Assembly (NCBI RefSeq): GCF_001750685.1
Contig: NZ_CP017269.1
Location: forward strand, 4,629,416 to 4,693,415
Origin: Geosporobacter ferrireducens
Lineage (GTDB): Bacteria > Bacillota > Clostridia > Peptostreptococcales > Thermotaleaceae
DNA: 64,000 nucleotides
Reading direction: 5' to 3'
Below are positions 15,599 to 24,850 of the stretch, piece by piece; within the stretch, counting starts at the first letter, position 1, and every line of letters begins with the position of its first letter. The position numbers were made by a program, and so were the translations under genes. The notes below the pieces were generated by a model that made no database searches, was not told where the DNA came from, and worked only from the letters and a program-made list of their open reading frames with translations.

Positions 15599-17173
15599 TT
15601 AGGAATTGGTATGAGCAGCTGGAAATCGCACATAGAAAACGGTCCCTTTGCCTAACTGGCTTTCTACATCTATTTTCCCATGATGCAGCTTTACCAATTG
15701 TTTCACTATGACTAGACCTAAACCGCTGCTTTGTTGCAGTTTACCATTGCCTCTCTGGTTTTTGCTTCGATAAAACCTATCCCAAATACGAGGCAGCTCT
15801 TCACTGGATATACCAATGCCATTATCTTTAATCGTGAGGATCACCTCATGCTGTAAAATTTCTACTCTAACTGTGATTTCTCCATCTTTTGTCGCACTGA
15901 TGGCGTTTTGTAATAAATTTCGAATCACCTGTTCAATTCGATCGATATCCCCCAGTATCATTGCCCTTTCTGTATTCTTCTCAAATAAAACTGATGTATT
16001 CCTAGCTTGCGCCATCGCTCCAATGGACACAACGACTCCTTGTGTCAGGGTTACTAAATCTAAAGGAGTTTTTTCGAGACTTATGCTACCGCTTTCTAAA
16101 CGGCTTAGTTGTAATATGTCGTCTACCAATCTGTTTATATGCATAGTCTGGGTATAAATAATTTCCAGATATCTATCCAGTAAATCTTTGTCTTGAACGA
16201 TGCCATCCTGAATAGCTTCTACAAAACCTTGAACAGAAGTCAAAGGAGTGCGGAGCTCATGGGAAATTTCAGCAAAAAGCCGTGTTCGTTCTTCTTCTCC
16301 CTTTTGATTTTCTTCCTGTATTTTTTGCATTTTTTCGTTTAATTTATTAAGCTGGCTTGTCAGTGTTTTGATTTCATCTAAAGCAGGCTCATCTTCTTGT
16401 ATAACGTAATTTTTGCTGTCCAGCCCAGCTATAGAAGTAGCTAATCGGGAAATCGGCTTGGAAATATGCATTGCTTGATATACAGAGATAAAAATAACCA
16501 TGAGAAGTATAAAAATTCCTCCTGTGATCAGATATAACCGCATCTTGTTTATATCAGGATCAATTTTAGGCGATTTCATCTCCAGTAAAATACCGTTTTC
16601 AATCGTGTCTTTGCTGTCTCCCATGGGGATAGCAGCAATAAATACTAGTTCACCGGTTTCATTGTCAATAATTCTTGCAGTTATGATTTCTCCAGTGGAG
16701 ATGATTTTAATAAAGTTTTTTTCTACTTGGCTGCCCGGCACGATGTCTTGCTTGGCAGAAGTAGTTACAATATTCCCCTCCCTATCAAAAACTGTAATCT
16801 TTGCGTTAAAAACATCAGATAAAGATGTGAGTACTTCCTGTTGATTGTAGGTACCATTATTCTGCTCGTCTGCAAATGCCCCCAGCCATTTCAAATTATT
16901 TTGCTGGAGTAAAGCGAAGTTTACGCGCTTTGCTTTCCGCAGCGTATCTTGTTGAATTTGATTGTAGGTTACCTGTTTTACCGTAAAATCAAAAGCTGTA
17001 ATTAATGCAACAAAGCATATAACAAAACATAATACATTCATAAATAATATTCTAGTATAAATATTTTTATTAAACTGCTTTAGTAAAAATTGTCTGAGGA
17101 AAAGCCCGAACTTTACAAGTGTTCGAATTAGCTTTCGAGCCAGTACTTTTCCTTGCTGTACATACCTATTCAT
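15599..17173 (-). CDS. Membrane sensor histidine kinase
   Basis: 524 aa. Two membrane segments (about 40-60 and 222-245) enclose an extracellular sensor domain of about 160 residues. Then come a HAMP domain (to about 295), HisKA with the phospho-acceptor His305 in FAEISHELRTPLTS, and a HATPase with N-box NLLQNAISAT, G1 box DNGIGIS and G2 box GLGLVIVKQL. The start overlaps the response-regulator stop by 8 nt (ATGAATAG). The family resembles BaeS/ResE-type cell-envelope sensors. The stimulus is unknown; an envelope or PGA link is suggested only by position. Confidence 0.92.
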   Translation of the reverse strand: MNRYVQQGKVLARKLIRTLVKFGLFLRQFLLKQFNKNIYTRILFMNVLCFVICFVALITAFDFTVKQVTYNQIQQDTLRKAKRVNFALLQQNNLKWLGAFADEQNNGTYNQQEVLTSLSDVFNAKITVFDREGNIVTTSAKQDIVPGSQVEKNFIKIISTGEIITARIIDNETGELVFIAAIPMGDSKDTIENGILLEMKSPKIDPDINKMRLYLITGGIFILLMVIFISVYQAMHISKPISRLATSIAGLDSKNYVIQEDEPALDEIKTLTSQLNKLNEKMQKIQEENQKGEEERTRLFAEISHELRTPLTSVQGFVEAIQDGIVQDKDLLDRYLEIIYTQTMHINRLVDDILQLSRLESGSISLEKTPLDLVTLTQGVVVSIGAMAQARNTSVLFEKNTERAMILGDIDRIEQVIRNLLQNAISATKDGEITVRVEILQHEVILTIKDNGIGISSEELPRIWDRFYRSKNQRGNGKLQQSSGLGLVIVKQLVKLHHGKIDVESQLGKGTVFYVRFPAAHTNS

Positions 17174-17879
17174 AAGTTTCTTCCCTCTCTTTTGAGGGAG
17201 CCGTAAATTGATAGCCTACACCCCAAATCGTTGTTAAATATTCGTGGTTTAAAGGAGCAAGTTTTTTTCTTAATCTACGTATATGCACATCCACTGTACG
17301 CTGATCACCGAAGTAATCATATCCCCATACAGCAGATAAAAGATTTTCCCTTGAAAAAACACGCAGGGGATTTTGTGCAAGATAAAGAAGCAGCTCGAAC
17401 TCCTTCGGTGTGACCTCAATTTCCTTGTCGGCTACGAATACTTTTCTAATATCAGCCATAATCGTCAGTCCAGGGTATTTTAAATTCCAATTTGTTAATA
17501 TTTCAGGCGTTTTTGTCCGACGCAACACAGCTTTGATCCTGGCTACCAACTCCCTGGGGCTAAAAGGCTTGGACACGTAGTCATCCGCACCCATTTCCAG
17601 TCCTAATACCCGGTCTGCTTCTTCTCCTTTAGCGGTCAGCATAATAATGGGAACCATACGGATCTCCCTTAAATGTCGACATAGCGTAAGGCCATCTTTT
17701 CCTGGAAGCATAATATCCAGTATTATTACATCCGGATTTTCCCTGGTAAAGGCAGATAATACCAAGTCTCCATTACTGATTCCTACAATTTCAAAACCTT
17801 CCTTTTCACCATATAACTTTACTAGTTCCAATATATTTGGATCATCGTCTACAACTAGAACTTTTCCTAGATGCTGCAA
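17166..17879 (-). CDS. OmpR/PhoB-type response regulator
   Basis: 237 aa from the preferred TTG start at 17879; an ATG at 17894 would add five residues, but the ribosome binding site GGAGGTGAT lies inside that extension. Receiver domain with acidic pair VVDDDP, phospho-acceptor Asp55 in VIILDIMLPG, and Lys in YVSKPFSP. C-terminal winged helix (about 130-232) has the PhoB-type EVTPKEFELLLYL and GDQRTVDVHIRRLRKKL. It forms an operon with the kinase and binds DNA as a dimer after phosphorylation. Confidence 0.93.
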   Translation of the reverse strand: MQHLGKVLVVDDDPNILELVKLYGEKEGFEIVGISNGDLVLSAFTRENPDVIILDIMLPGKDGLTLCRHLREIRMVPIIMLTAKGEEADRVLGLEMGADDYVSKPFSPRELVARIKAVLRRTKTPEILTNWNLKYPGLTIMADIRKVFVADKEIEVTPKEFELLLYLAQNPLRVFSRENLLSAVWGYDYFGDQRTVDVHIRRLRKKLAPLNHEYLTTIWGVGYQFTAPSKEREETYE

Positions 17880-18396
17880 TACTATCACCTCCATTATATC
17901 TCTATAATATTGAGCACAGGAGTTTGTAGGATTTGAAAAGCTTCTTTATTTTCTGATATCTAACATTGCTGTCCCTTTCAAAATGCACCTTAATTATATC
18001 ATTAGCACCAATATACTAGTACTGGAAGTTTTTATCCATACGACCAGATTTATTGTCCATGTGAAATTTGTTTTGTTATATGCCTTATAGGGACTGTTGA
18101 TATAAACCCTTTCCTCCTTGTCTTTAAAGATAAATACGAAGGAATGCAGAAAAATCGGTATCCATTTGTAATAATTTTCTAATAAATATCCAAAATTTAG
18201 AAAAGGCTGAGAAACAATATTTCAATGCATGTGGAAATAGTTTGTTTGTCTGAGAGTGAATACATCAAAATATTTGCAGCAAAACATGGTGGGTTGCTTG
18301 ATGAGTTTACATTTTTTTGATATGCTCAAACTCTCCATTATAACACCAGACTTTTATTGAATGTTATTATATCATGAGAATGGAGGTGAGTTAAGA
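17880..18396. other. Intergenic region between divergent regulators
   Basis: About 500 bp, AT-rich, with no frame resembling a protein. It must hold promoters for the two-component operon (minus) and the double-MerR regulator (plus). The latter has SD GGAGGTGA at 18382-18389. Confidence 0.45.
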
Positions 18397-19137
18397 ATGA
18401 ATATTTATAAAACAGCAGAAGTTGCAAGGATAATTGGAATACATCCAAACACGGTTCGCCTTTATGAAGAATTGGGTCTTATTCCTAAACCTGAACGTCA
18501 AGTAAATGGGTATCGTGTTTTTACGGATTTTCATATAGAACAATTCAGACTTGCGCGCATTGCCTTTCAAATAGAAGTGCTGCAAAATGGTTTACGAAAA
18601 AAGATTGTTGAAATGGTAAAGATATCTGCAACCGGCGATTTTGATAAAGCACTTAATCTTACAAATGAATATCTATTACAAGTACAGCAAGAACGAAATA
18701 ACGCAGAAGAAGCAATCGAAATAGTAAAGCAACTTTTATCCAGCAAACCGCAAAAAGACATTCTATCACTTAAGAGAAAAGAAGCTTCAGAATATCTGAA
18801 AATATCTACGGATACTCTTAGAAATTGGGAAATGAACGGTTTATTGTCCGTTAAACGCAAAGAAAATGGTTATCGGATGTATAGGGATGAGGACATCAGG
18901 CGGTTGAAAATTATCCGGTCACTCCGATGTGCAAATTATTCACTTGAAGCGATTTTGCGTATGTTAAATGAATTATCCTCTAATCCAAATATCAATATAA
19001 AAGAAGCGCTTAACACGCCTAAAAAAAATGAGAATATTATATCTGTATGTGATAAATTGATAAGCTCACTAAAGGAAGCCGAAAGCAATGCAAAGATAGT
19101 GATAAGTCGGCTGCAATATATGAAAACCAAATTTTAA
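18397..19137 (+). CDS. Regulator with two MerR-type HTH domains
   Basis: 246 aa from the ATG at 18397, chosen because GGAGGTGAG ends 7 nt upstream. The first MerR HTH is at about residues 3-70 (TAEVARIIGIHPNTVRLYEELGLIP). A helical linker follows, and a second HTH is at about 128-195 (KEASEYLKISTDTLRNWEMNGLL). Most MerR proteins have one such domain and dimerise through a coiled coil, so a tandem arrangement in one chain is unusual. It lies 88 bp before an ABC exporter operon, separated by a hairpin, and is likely to control it. Confidence 0.85.
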   Translation: MNIYKTAEVARIIGIHPNTVRLYEELGLIPKPERQVNGYRVFTDFHIEQFRLARIAFQIEVLQNGLRKKIVEMVKISATGDFDKALNLTNEYLLQVQQERNNAEEAIEIVKQLLSSKPQKDILSLKRKEASEYLKISTDTLRNWEMNGLLSVKRKENGYRMYRDEDIRRLKIIRSLRCANYSLEAILRMLNELSSNPNINIKEALNTPKKNENIISVCDKLISSLKEAESNAKIVISRLQYMKTKF

Positions 19138-19152
19138 TAAACCCTACACTTT

Positions 19153-19176
19153 AACACCAACCCTTTCGTTGGTGTT
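19153..19176 (+). terminator. Hairpin between regulator and ABC operon
   Basis: Perfect 9-bp stem (19153-19161 with 19168-19176) followed by ATTCTTTTAA. Weak terminator or attenuator, allowing some read-through into the exporter. Confidence 0.55.
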
Positions 19177-19225
19177 ATTCTTTTAATGTGTAAAAAATCA
19201 TGTAAAAAATAAGGAGGACAGACAC

Positions 19226-19972
19226 ATGGAGGAAGTAATTAATGTAGAGCAGCTATTTAAGTCTTATAACGGGCTGCCCGCAGTAGAAAATGTGAACATA
19301 TCTGTGAAACGGGGGATGGTATTTGGTTTGCTTGGTGCGAATGGTGCAGGAAAAAGCACAACGATTGAGTGTATTTTAGGCACTAAGAAGCCCGATAGCG
19401 GAACCGTGTCCATTTTAGGGATGAATCCACTAACGGCACGAAAAAATCTATTTGAAAGAGTGGGTGTCCAGTTTCAGGAAGCAAATTATCAAGACAAAAT
19501 AACCGTAGGAGAGCTATGCGAAGTCACACAATCCCTTTACAAGACAACGGCAAATTATCGGGATTTATTAAAGCAATTCGGAATTTCCGATAAACTTAAA
19601 AGTCTTGTCAGTGAGCTTTCTGGAGGTCAACGGCAAAGGTTGTTCATTCTACTAGCACTCATTCCAAATCCCGAGGTCGTTTTTTTGGATGAATTAACAA
19701 CGGGACTTGATGCAAAAGCAAGGCGGGATGTTTGGAAGAGCCTTTCAGATTTAAAATCAAAGGGTCTGACGATTCTGTTAACCTCGCATTTTATGGACGA
19801 GGTTGAAGCCCTATGTGACAGTGTTTGCATATTAAAAAATGGCCAGACCGTATTTTATGGCACAGTGAATGAAGCAATTGCTTCAAGCCCTTTCGACAAA
19901 TTTGAAGACGCTTATCTTTGGTACACGGACGAGGAGGATAAAGATAATGGGAACATTTCGGACAATGCTTAA
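19226..19972 (+). CDS. ABC exporter ATP-binding subunit
   Basis: 248 aa. Walker A GANGAGKST (about residues 38-46), Q-loop in VQFQEANYQ, signature LSGGQRQR, Walker B VVFLDELTTGLD and switch His in LLTSHFMDEVE are all present. The type (DrrA/CcmA-like, one NBD) fits drug, lipid or ion exporters. It acts with the permease that starts inside its 3' end (26-nt overlap). SD AAGGAGG. Confidence 0.92.
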   Translation: MEEVINVEQLFKSYNGLPAVENVNISVKRGMVFGLLGANGAGKSTTIECILGTKKPDSGTVSILGMNPLTARKNLFERVGVQFQEANYQDKITVGELCEVTQSLYKTTANYRDLLKQFGISDKLKSLVSELSGGQRQRLFILLALIPNPEVVFLDELTTGLDAKARRDVWKSLSDLKSKGLTILLTSHFMDEVEALCDSVCILKNGQTVFYGTVNEAIASSPFDKFEDAYLWYTDEEDKDNGNISDNA

Positions 19973-20690
19973 AACAGAGCTGAAACTATCTTTAAGGGGA
20001 ATGGATATGTTTATTTTTGCAATCTGTATGCCCCTTGTGGTATTAATCATTTTAGGTATTATTTATGGAAGCAAGCCTGCTTTTGAGGGTGCAGGATATA
20101 CTTTTTTGCAGCAATCCTTCGGTGCCCTTGTAACAATCGCAATCTGTGCCGGTGGTGTAATGGGTCTTCCTTTGGTCATATCAGACTATCGCAGTAAAAA
20201 AATACTGAAACGCTTTAAAGTAACTCCGGTCACTCCAGCCATGATTTTAGTGGTGCAGGTGGTTATCTATGGCATATATGCACTTGTATCACTGGTGCTT
20301 ATTTATATTACGGCAACAATTTTTTTCAATTATCAATTAGGCGGTTCCTGGCTTCAATTTTGGAGTGGTTACTTTTTGGTAATGATGTCCATGTTTAGCA
20401 TTGGAATGATGGTAGGTGGCATTGCACCTAATACAAAAACGGCAAGTATAGTTGCAAGCGTGCTGTATTTCCCCATGCTCATTTTTTCAGGTGCAACATT
20501 ACCGTATGAGGTTATGCCTGCGCCACTTCAAAAAATAGCTGATATTTTGCCACTGACACAAGGCATTAAACTTCTAAAAGCAGCTTCCCTTGGATTGCCG
20601 ATGGATAGTGTTTTACTGCCAATTGGTATAATGGTTGTTCTTGCTGCAATCTGTATAAGTGTTTCTATCAAGTTTTTTAAGTGGGAGTAA
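19947..20690 (+). CDS. ABC-2 type exporter permease
   Basis: 247 aa with about six membrane segments. Start ATG at 19947 is preceded by GAGGAGG and overlaps the ATPase gene by 26 nt. ABC-2 hallmarks: FTTVSP-like cytoplasmic KRFKVTPVTPAMILV and the late MLIFSGATLPYEVMP followed by LPLTQGIKLL. Dimerises with the neighbouring ATPase to export an unknown compound, perhaps an antimicrobial, considering the MerR-type regulator in front. Confidence 0.9.
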   Translation: MGTFRTMLKTELKLSLRGMDMFIFAICMPLVVLIILGIIYGSKPAFEGAGYTFLQQSFGALVTIAICAGGVMGLPLVISDYRSKKILKRFKVTPVTPAMILVVQVVIYGIYALVSLVLIYITATIFFNYQLGGSWLQFWSGYFLVMMSMFSIGMMVGGIAPNTKTASIVASVLYFPMLIFSGATLPYEVMPAPLQKIADILPLTQGIKLLKAASLGLPMDSVLLPIGIMVVLAAICISVSIKFFKWE

Positions 20691-20743
20691 TTTATCCGAT
20701 TGAACCCTTCAAGAACCATCCCCTTGACAGAAATTGGTCAATT

Positions 20744-20956
20744 TCATTTAAGCTTTGATTTAAGCCATTCAATGAACAAAAAAACTAAAAAGCTGACAAT
20801 ATATGAACCGGCAAAATACATAAGGCTATGTACTAATACGGGAGGAAATGTTTCGTTATACAAATTCGGAAACAAAAATATCCTCGGAATAATAACTCCA
20901 CCTATTGTTATACCTGCACTGACACCAATGGCTGCTTTTAATGATTGCTTTACCAT
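20744..20956 (-). CDS. Small two-pass membrane protein
   Basis: 70 aa. Two hydrophobic segments (about 8-26 and 42-62) and a basic C terminus (EWLKSKLK). The start is supported by a strong GAGGAGGT site 7 nt upstream. It is convergent with the ABC permease gene, 53 bp away. No family recognised; I regard it as real because of the ribosome binding site and composition. Confidence 0.65.
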   Translation of the reverse strand: MVKQSLKAAIGVSAGITIGGVIIPRIFLFPNLYNETFPPVLVHSLMYFAGSYIVSFLVFLFIEWLKSKLK

Positions 20957-21098
20957 GTTTTTTACCTCCTCACTATTAGCCTGCTTGATTTATGATTATA
21001 ACATAAATTATTGCAAAATTGAACTGTTATCCCTAAGGCTATCACAACTGTGGCGGTTTTTCTTATGCTTCAAATCAAATTAGAAAGGAAAAAGCTCT

Positions 21099-21236
21099 AT
21101 GCAAAAAAAAACAAAACCTCATTCTACTCCGCAAGAAGATGTCCGCATCCAAGAATTCTTCGACATGATAGCTCCAAACATTATAAAATTCAATACAGGC
21201 CGCTTCATATGCGGCAACACCTTCAGCATTGCGTGA
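21099..21236 (+). pseudogene. 5' fragment of a conjugative-element VirB4-like ATPase gene
   Basis: Translates to 45 residues with PQEDVRIQEFFDMIAPNI and FNTGRFICGNTF, which I recognise as the N terminus of VirB4/TraE-like ATPases of Firmicute integrative conjugative elements. It then runs into stop codons. A hairpin plus the conserved CTTATGCTTCAAATCAAA-type leader precede it (from about 21029) and recur at 22841. Confidence 0.6.
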
Positions 21237-21345
21237 ATATCCGACATATAAATTATAGGCGATGAAATAACAGTTTTGCAGATATAGAAAAGAAACAGCG
21301 ATTCGTCGCTGCTTCTTTTTCTCACCTCTAGCGTTTAGCTGTATG

Positions 21346-21771
21346 TTATTTTGATTTTGCTCTTATTTGAACCAAACTGATTACATCCTCCAGAATCGCT
21401 GGCTCTGTAACATTTATCATTAGCCAACGACCTCCAGCAGAAAAAGCGGTATTGTGATACAAACTTTGAGTATATTTACTAAATGAAGGCAACATCAGTT
21501 CGGCTTCAAAACTTTCTTTGTTACCGATCACTACAAGGGCAATAAAAAAACCTTCCATCGGGTAAAGCGTACACAGGGACTTCCCGCTTTTTTTGTATTT
21601 TACATTCCAGCCGGGCTGCATGGAGCATCGGCTATAAGAAAATTTGGGTTGAATCTTATAACCGCCTTCCAAAAAGGCATTCAGGTTTCCCCATAGCTCA
21701 CTGCCCACATATTTGCTGATATCGTCCAATGTAGGAGGACTGTTTGGATCGTAAAGTATATTCCATTCCAT
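21346..21771 (-). CDS. DUF3788 family protein
   Basis: 141 aa, soluble. WG-N-ALEGGYKIQPKFSYS-type start and GWNVKYKKSGKSLCTLYP are characteristic of DUF3788, a family of small proteins often found beside AraC/GyrI-type regulators and thought to bind small ligands. SD GGAGGCG precedes the ATG. It lies 35 nt downstream of the AraC gene on the same strand and is probably cotranscribed. It has no catalytic motif that I can name. Confidence 0.82.
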   Translation of the reverse strand: MEWNILYDPNSPPTLDDISKYVGSELWGNLNAFLEGGYKIQPKFSYSRCSMQPGWNVKYKKSGKSLCTLYPMEGFFIALVVIGNKESFEAELMLPSFSKYTQSLYHNTAFSAGGRWLMINVTEPAILEDVISLVQIRAKSK

Positions 21772-21806
21772 ATGAGTTTCGCCTCCGCAAAAAAATTTTA
21801 TAATGC

Positions 21807-22715
21807 CTATTCCATGACCTCAGGCAATACCCATATTTCCATGCAGGTTGTATCGGAGCTATGGCTGGCATAGCGTTCTGCTGCAAAGGGTTTGACATGT
21901 AGTTTATGATTGGGAAGCCATCTTTCAAACAGGTATTTGTGAGCCTTGTATACCGCATCCATAACAAGATGCTCAAAATCCTCCGCCTCAAAGGAGCAGA
22001 CGATATATTCGCCTTCAGGTAATTCCCAAGAAGAATAACCTTCAGGCGGTTTGTTTGCCACGGCTTCGGCGCCTGCAAAGTATCGATAGTAGCCTTCCTT
22101 TGTGCCGGGATAGGCAACCCCGAGTTCAGCGCCGTCTGCTTTTAATTCCGAAATAGCGGATTTGCTTTCGTGGAAAGCATCCCACAATTTTCCCAGGGTA
22201 TCTACACCGGTTTTATAGCCTCTCGACATCTGATTAATGAGTTCTTCTGCTGTAAGTCCTATGAAAAATTGGGGTGATGAAACTTGCTGTCTTGTAATCT
22301 CCAGCACGATATCATCAGCAATCAGGGGTACATTTTCATCAACAAGTGTGTAATTTAAAAGCAATTGCGGTTTCACAAAGTTGTTTAGTCTGACGGGATT
22401 TGCGCGATACTCCTCCGGTGTTATTCCAAACGCATCCTTAAATGTTCGTGTAAGAGTCTCATGAGAGGAAAATCCTAAATCCAAAGCGATATCCAGTATT
22501 CTTTTGCTTGTATCCAGTAAAGCATCAGATGCTTTTGCAAGGCGACGCAGCTTAACATACTCGTTTACAGGCTTTTTGACCAATCGACTGAATAGTCTCT
22601 GATAATAAAACTGTGACAGTGAAGCAAGCTTAGCCAGGTTTTCAATTTTTATTTCTTCTGAAATATGTTCCTCAATATAGTCTACGGTTATTTGTATTTG
22701 TTCCCATGCGTGCAT
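21807..22715 (-). CDS. AraC regulator with small-molecule-binding domain
   Basis: 302 aa from the ATG at 22715, chosen for AAGGAGGTG 7 nt upstream; a longer frame to 22760 lacks such a site. AraC double HTH (about 5-105): IENLAKLASLSQFYYQRLFSRL and LDIALDLGFSSHETLTRTF. The C-terminal GyrI/AraC-effector-like domain ends CMEIWVLPEV. Operon with DUF3788. The pair sits between two decayed conjugative-element fragments, which suggests it came in as cargo. Confidence 0.86.
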   Translation of the reverse strand: MHAWEQIQITVDYIEEHISEEIKIENLAKLASLSQFYYQRLFSRLVKKPVNEYVKLRRLAKASDALLDTSKRILDIALDLGFSSHETLTRTFKDAFGITPEEYRANPVRLNNFVKPQLLLNYTLVDENVPLIADDIVLEITRQQVSSPQFFIGLTAEELINQMSRGYKTGVDTLGKLWDAFHESKSAISELKADGAELGVAYPGTKEGYYRYFAGAEAVANKPPEGYSSWELPEGEYIVCSFEAEDFEHLVMDAVYKAHKYLFERWLPNHKLHVKPFAAERYASHSSDTTCMEIWVLPEVME

Positions 22716-22840
22716 ATTTAAGCACCTCCTTGCAAACAGAATAGCATATGAGCAACACATTTGGCTTGATCGTTAATGCCCTTTTTAGGAGTCAGCACAA
22801 ATCAAATAAGTTTACTGATAAATTATTATACCATAAGCGC

Positions 22841-22976
22841 AAGCTGTCACAATCGTGTCGGCTTTTCTTATTATGCTTCAAATCAAAATCAGGAAGGAAG
22901 TTATACCTATATCAAAAAAGATTTCAATGGCGTCCAGAAGAAGATGGTCGCATTCAGGAATTCATTTACAGATTAT
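22841..22976 (+). pseudogene. Second decayed copy of the VirB4 leader and start
   Basis: The stretch repeats the leader hairpin plus TCTTATTATGCTTCAAATC and the coding block PEEDGRIQEF seen at 21029-21236, but in broken frames and without a start. This is a second, more degraded copy of the same conjugative-element locus, about 1.8 kb from the first. Confidence 0.5.
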
Positions 22977-23064
22977 AATTGTAAGGTAATAATTTGAAAA
23001 AAATAAATCAATATAACTTTTTTTATAGGAGTATATCTATATAAAAGGAAGCAATAAGTAGGGC

Positions 23065-23093
23065 TTGACAAAATGGTGTTTAGGTGCTAAACT
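23065..23093 (+). promoter_or_regulatory. Promoter and operator of the MarR gene (leaderless)
   Basis: TTGACA (23065-23070), 17-bp spacer, TAAACT (23088-23093). A perfect dyad GTTTAG-GTG-CTAAAC (23078-23092) covers the -10 box. The ATG of the regulator is at 23100, the expected first transcribed base, so the mRNA should be leaderless; no ribosome binding site is present. Confidence 0.65.
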
Positions 23094-23099
23094 TGCGGC

Positions 23100-23582
23100 A
23101 TGGAAAATGAAAATAAATTTTATATCTTATGGGAACAATTAATACGTTTAAGCAATAGCATAAAAGGACTTGAGAACAGAGTTTACATGATTGGAGAAGA
23201 AAAACTTTTTCCAGTAGAAATGCATGTGTTAACAGAAATTTATCATAACCCGGAAATAGGGGTGGTTGAATTAGCGGGAAATTTGGGTGTAACAAAAGGA
23301 GCTGTCTCTCAAAAAATTAAAATTCTATGCGAAAAAGGATTCTTAACAAGGCAAAAAAGTAAAGCAAACAAAAAAATCTTTCATATCACTAAAAAAGGAA
23401 AGAATATATGTATGATCCATGATGCTTTGAGTCAAGAAATAATGGATGATATAAAAAAAAGATTAGAATTATTTTCGAATGAAAAGTTTGATGTATTGGT
23501 TGAAGGTATTTCTTTAATTAATGATTATTTTGACACGTATGAGGTAGAAAATCATCCTTTATTGAACTTTAAAAAAAATTAG
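23100..23582 (+). CDS. MarR-family transcriptional regulator
   Basis: 160 aa. Winged helix at about residues 40-110: GVVELAGNLGVTKGAVSQKIKILCEKGFL is the HTH and KANKKIFHITKKG the wing. Helices on both sides form the dimer. It is followed after 48 bp by a serine hydrolase gene that it may control. A dyad over its -10 box suggests autorepression, and its mRNA is predicted to be leaderless. Confidence 0.88.
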   Translation: MENENKFYILWEQLIRLSNSIKGLENRVYMIGEEKLFPVEMHVLTEIYHNPEIGVVELAGNLGVTKGAVSQKIKILCEKGFLTRQKSKANKKIFHITKKGKNICMIHDALSQEIMDDIKKRLELFSNEKFDVLVEGISLINDYFDTYEVENHPLLNFKKN

Positions 23583-23630
23583 AGACATTGGTACAAATAT
23601 TTTAAATTCAATACTTATGGCAGGAGGTAA

Positions 23631-24812
23631 ATGATGGATAGTTCAATCCACGGTTATGTTGATGAGGGTTTCGAGAAAGTTAGAACAGCCTTTGAAAATA
23701 ATTTTAGATTAAATTTAGAATATGGTGCGGCGTGTACTATTTACTACAAAGGAAAAAAGGTAGTTGATTTATGGGGAGGGTATTCGGATTTCAAGGCAAG
23801 AATACCTTGGTTGGAGGATACAATTGTACCTGTATTTTCAACAACAAAAGGAATTTCTTCACTTGCAATTGCCCATGCTGTTTCAAATAAATATTTCAGC
23901 TATGATGATAAGGTGGCAGATGTCTGGAAGGCATTTGCCCAAAATGGAAAAGAAGATATAACGATTCGCCAATTACTATCCCATCAGGCAGGCTTATGTG
24001 CATTGGATAGAATGATTGATGAAAAAATTATTGAGAACGCAGAAATTTTATCGGATTTGCTGGCAGTACAGAAGCCCGAGTGGACCCCCGGAGATAAACA
24101 GGGATATCATTGTTGGAATTTAGGATGGTATCAAAGTGAACTTATAAGGAAAAGTGATCCGCAAAAAAGGACGTTAGGCCGGTATTTTAAACAAGAAATT
24201 GCTGATGTTTTAGGTTTGGATTTTTATATAGGGCTTCCGGATAACATAGATGCCGAAAAGATTGCTACATTAAAATCCTTTAGCAAAGCATTAATGCCAA
24301 TTAAAATGCCATTAGGATTGGTACTATCTTTTTTTAATCCCAAATCAATCGTATCAAGAGCCATGGGAAATCCAAAATTTCTGCTTAACCATCATAATTT
24401 GAATGATAGGAAATATCAAAAATTAGAAATCGGTTCCGGAAATGGTATTGGTAATGCAAGAAGTATTGCAAAACTTTATAATGAATTTGTTACAGGAGGC
24501 AAAAATTTAAATATTTCACAAAGTGTGTTGCAGGCGTTAGAAGAAAAGCCGGTATTACCTAGAATTGATACAAAAGATTTAGTGCTTCATCTTGAAATAC
24601 CTTTCTCTCTGGGCTTTATGAAACCCTGTAAGGCTTTACCCTTCGGCTCCAGCAGCAGCGCATATGGTTTTTGGGGAGCTGGGGGTTCATGTGGATTTGC
24701 AGACCCGGAAACGGAGGTTGCCTATTCATATGTGATGAACAAAATGGGTGGAGAAATGTTCAGCGACCCAAGAGAAAAATCCATCAGAGATGCCTTCTAC
24801 GACTGTATATAA
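23631..24812 (+). CDS. Serine hydrolase, beta-lactamase class C/EstB-like
   Basis: 393 aa, no signal peptide. The nucleophile motif S-x-x-K is FSTTKGISS (Ser about 71), the second motif looks like YHCWN (Y-x-N type), and the third region is WGAGGSCG. This points to an esterase or peptidase of the beta-lactamase superfamily rather than a classical secreted beta-lactamase. SD GGAGG with two adjacent ATGs (23631/23634). Downstream of MarR in the same direction. Confidence 0.86.
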   Translation: MMDSSIHGYVDEGFEKVRTAFENNFRLNLEYGAACTIYYKGKKVVDLWGGYSDFKARIPWLEDTIVPVFSTTKGISSLAIAHAVSNKYFSYDDKVADVWKAFAQNGKEDITIRQLLSHQAGLCALDRMIDEKIIENAEILSDLLAVQKPEWTPGDKQGYHCWNLGWYQSELIRKSDPQKRTLGRYFKQEIADVLGLDFYIGLPDNIDAEKIATLKSFSKALMPIKMPLGLVLSFFNPKSIVSRAMGNPKFLLNHHNLNDRKYQKLEIGSGNGIGNARSIAKLYNEFVTGGKNLNISQSVLQALEEKPVLPRIDTKDLVLHLEIPFSLGFMKPCKALPFGSSSSAYGFWGAGGSCGFADPETEVAYSYVMNKMGGEMFSDPREKSIRDAFYDCI

Positions 24813-24850
24813 TGTATAAAACTTGCAGTAGGTAGTGAGATAGGCCAGCA

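Noticed and set aside
20700-21083. Plus-strand frame opposite the small membrane protein
   Set aside because: No ribosome binding site; the minus-strand gene with GAGGAGGT upstream is the better reading.
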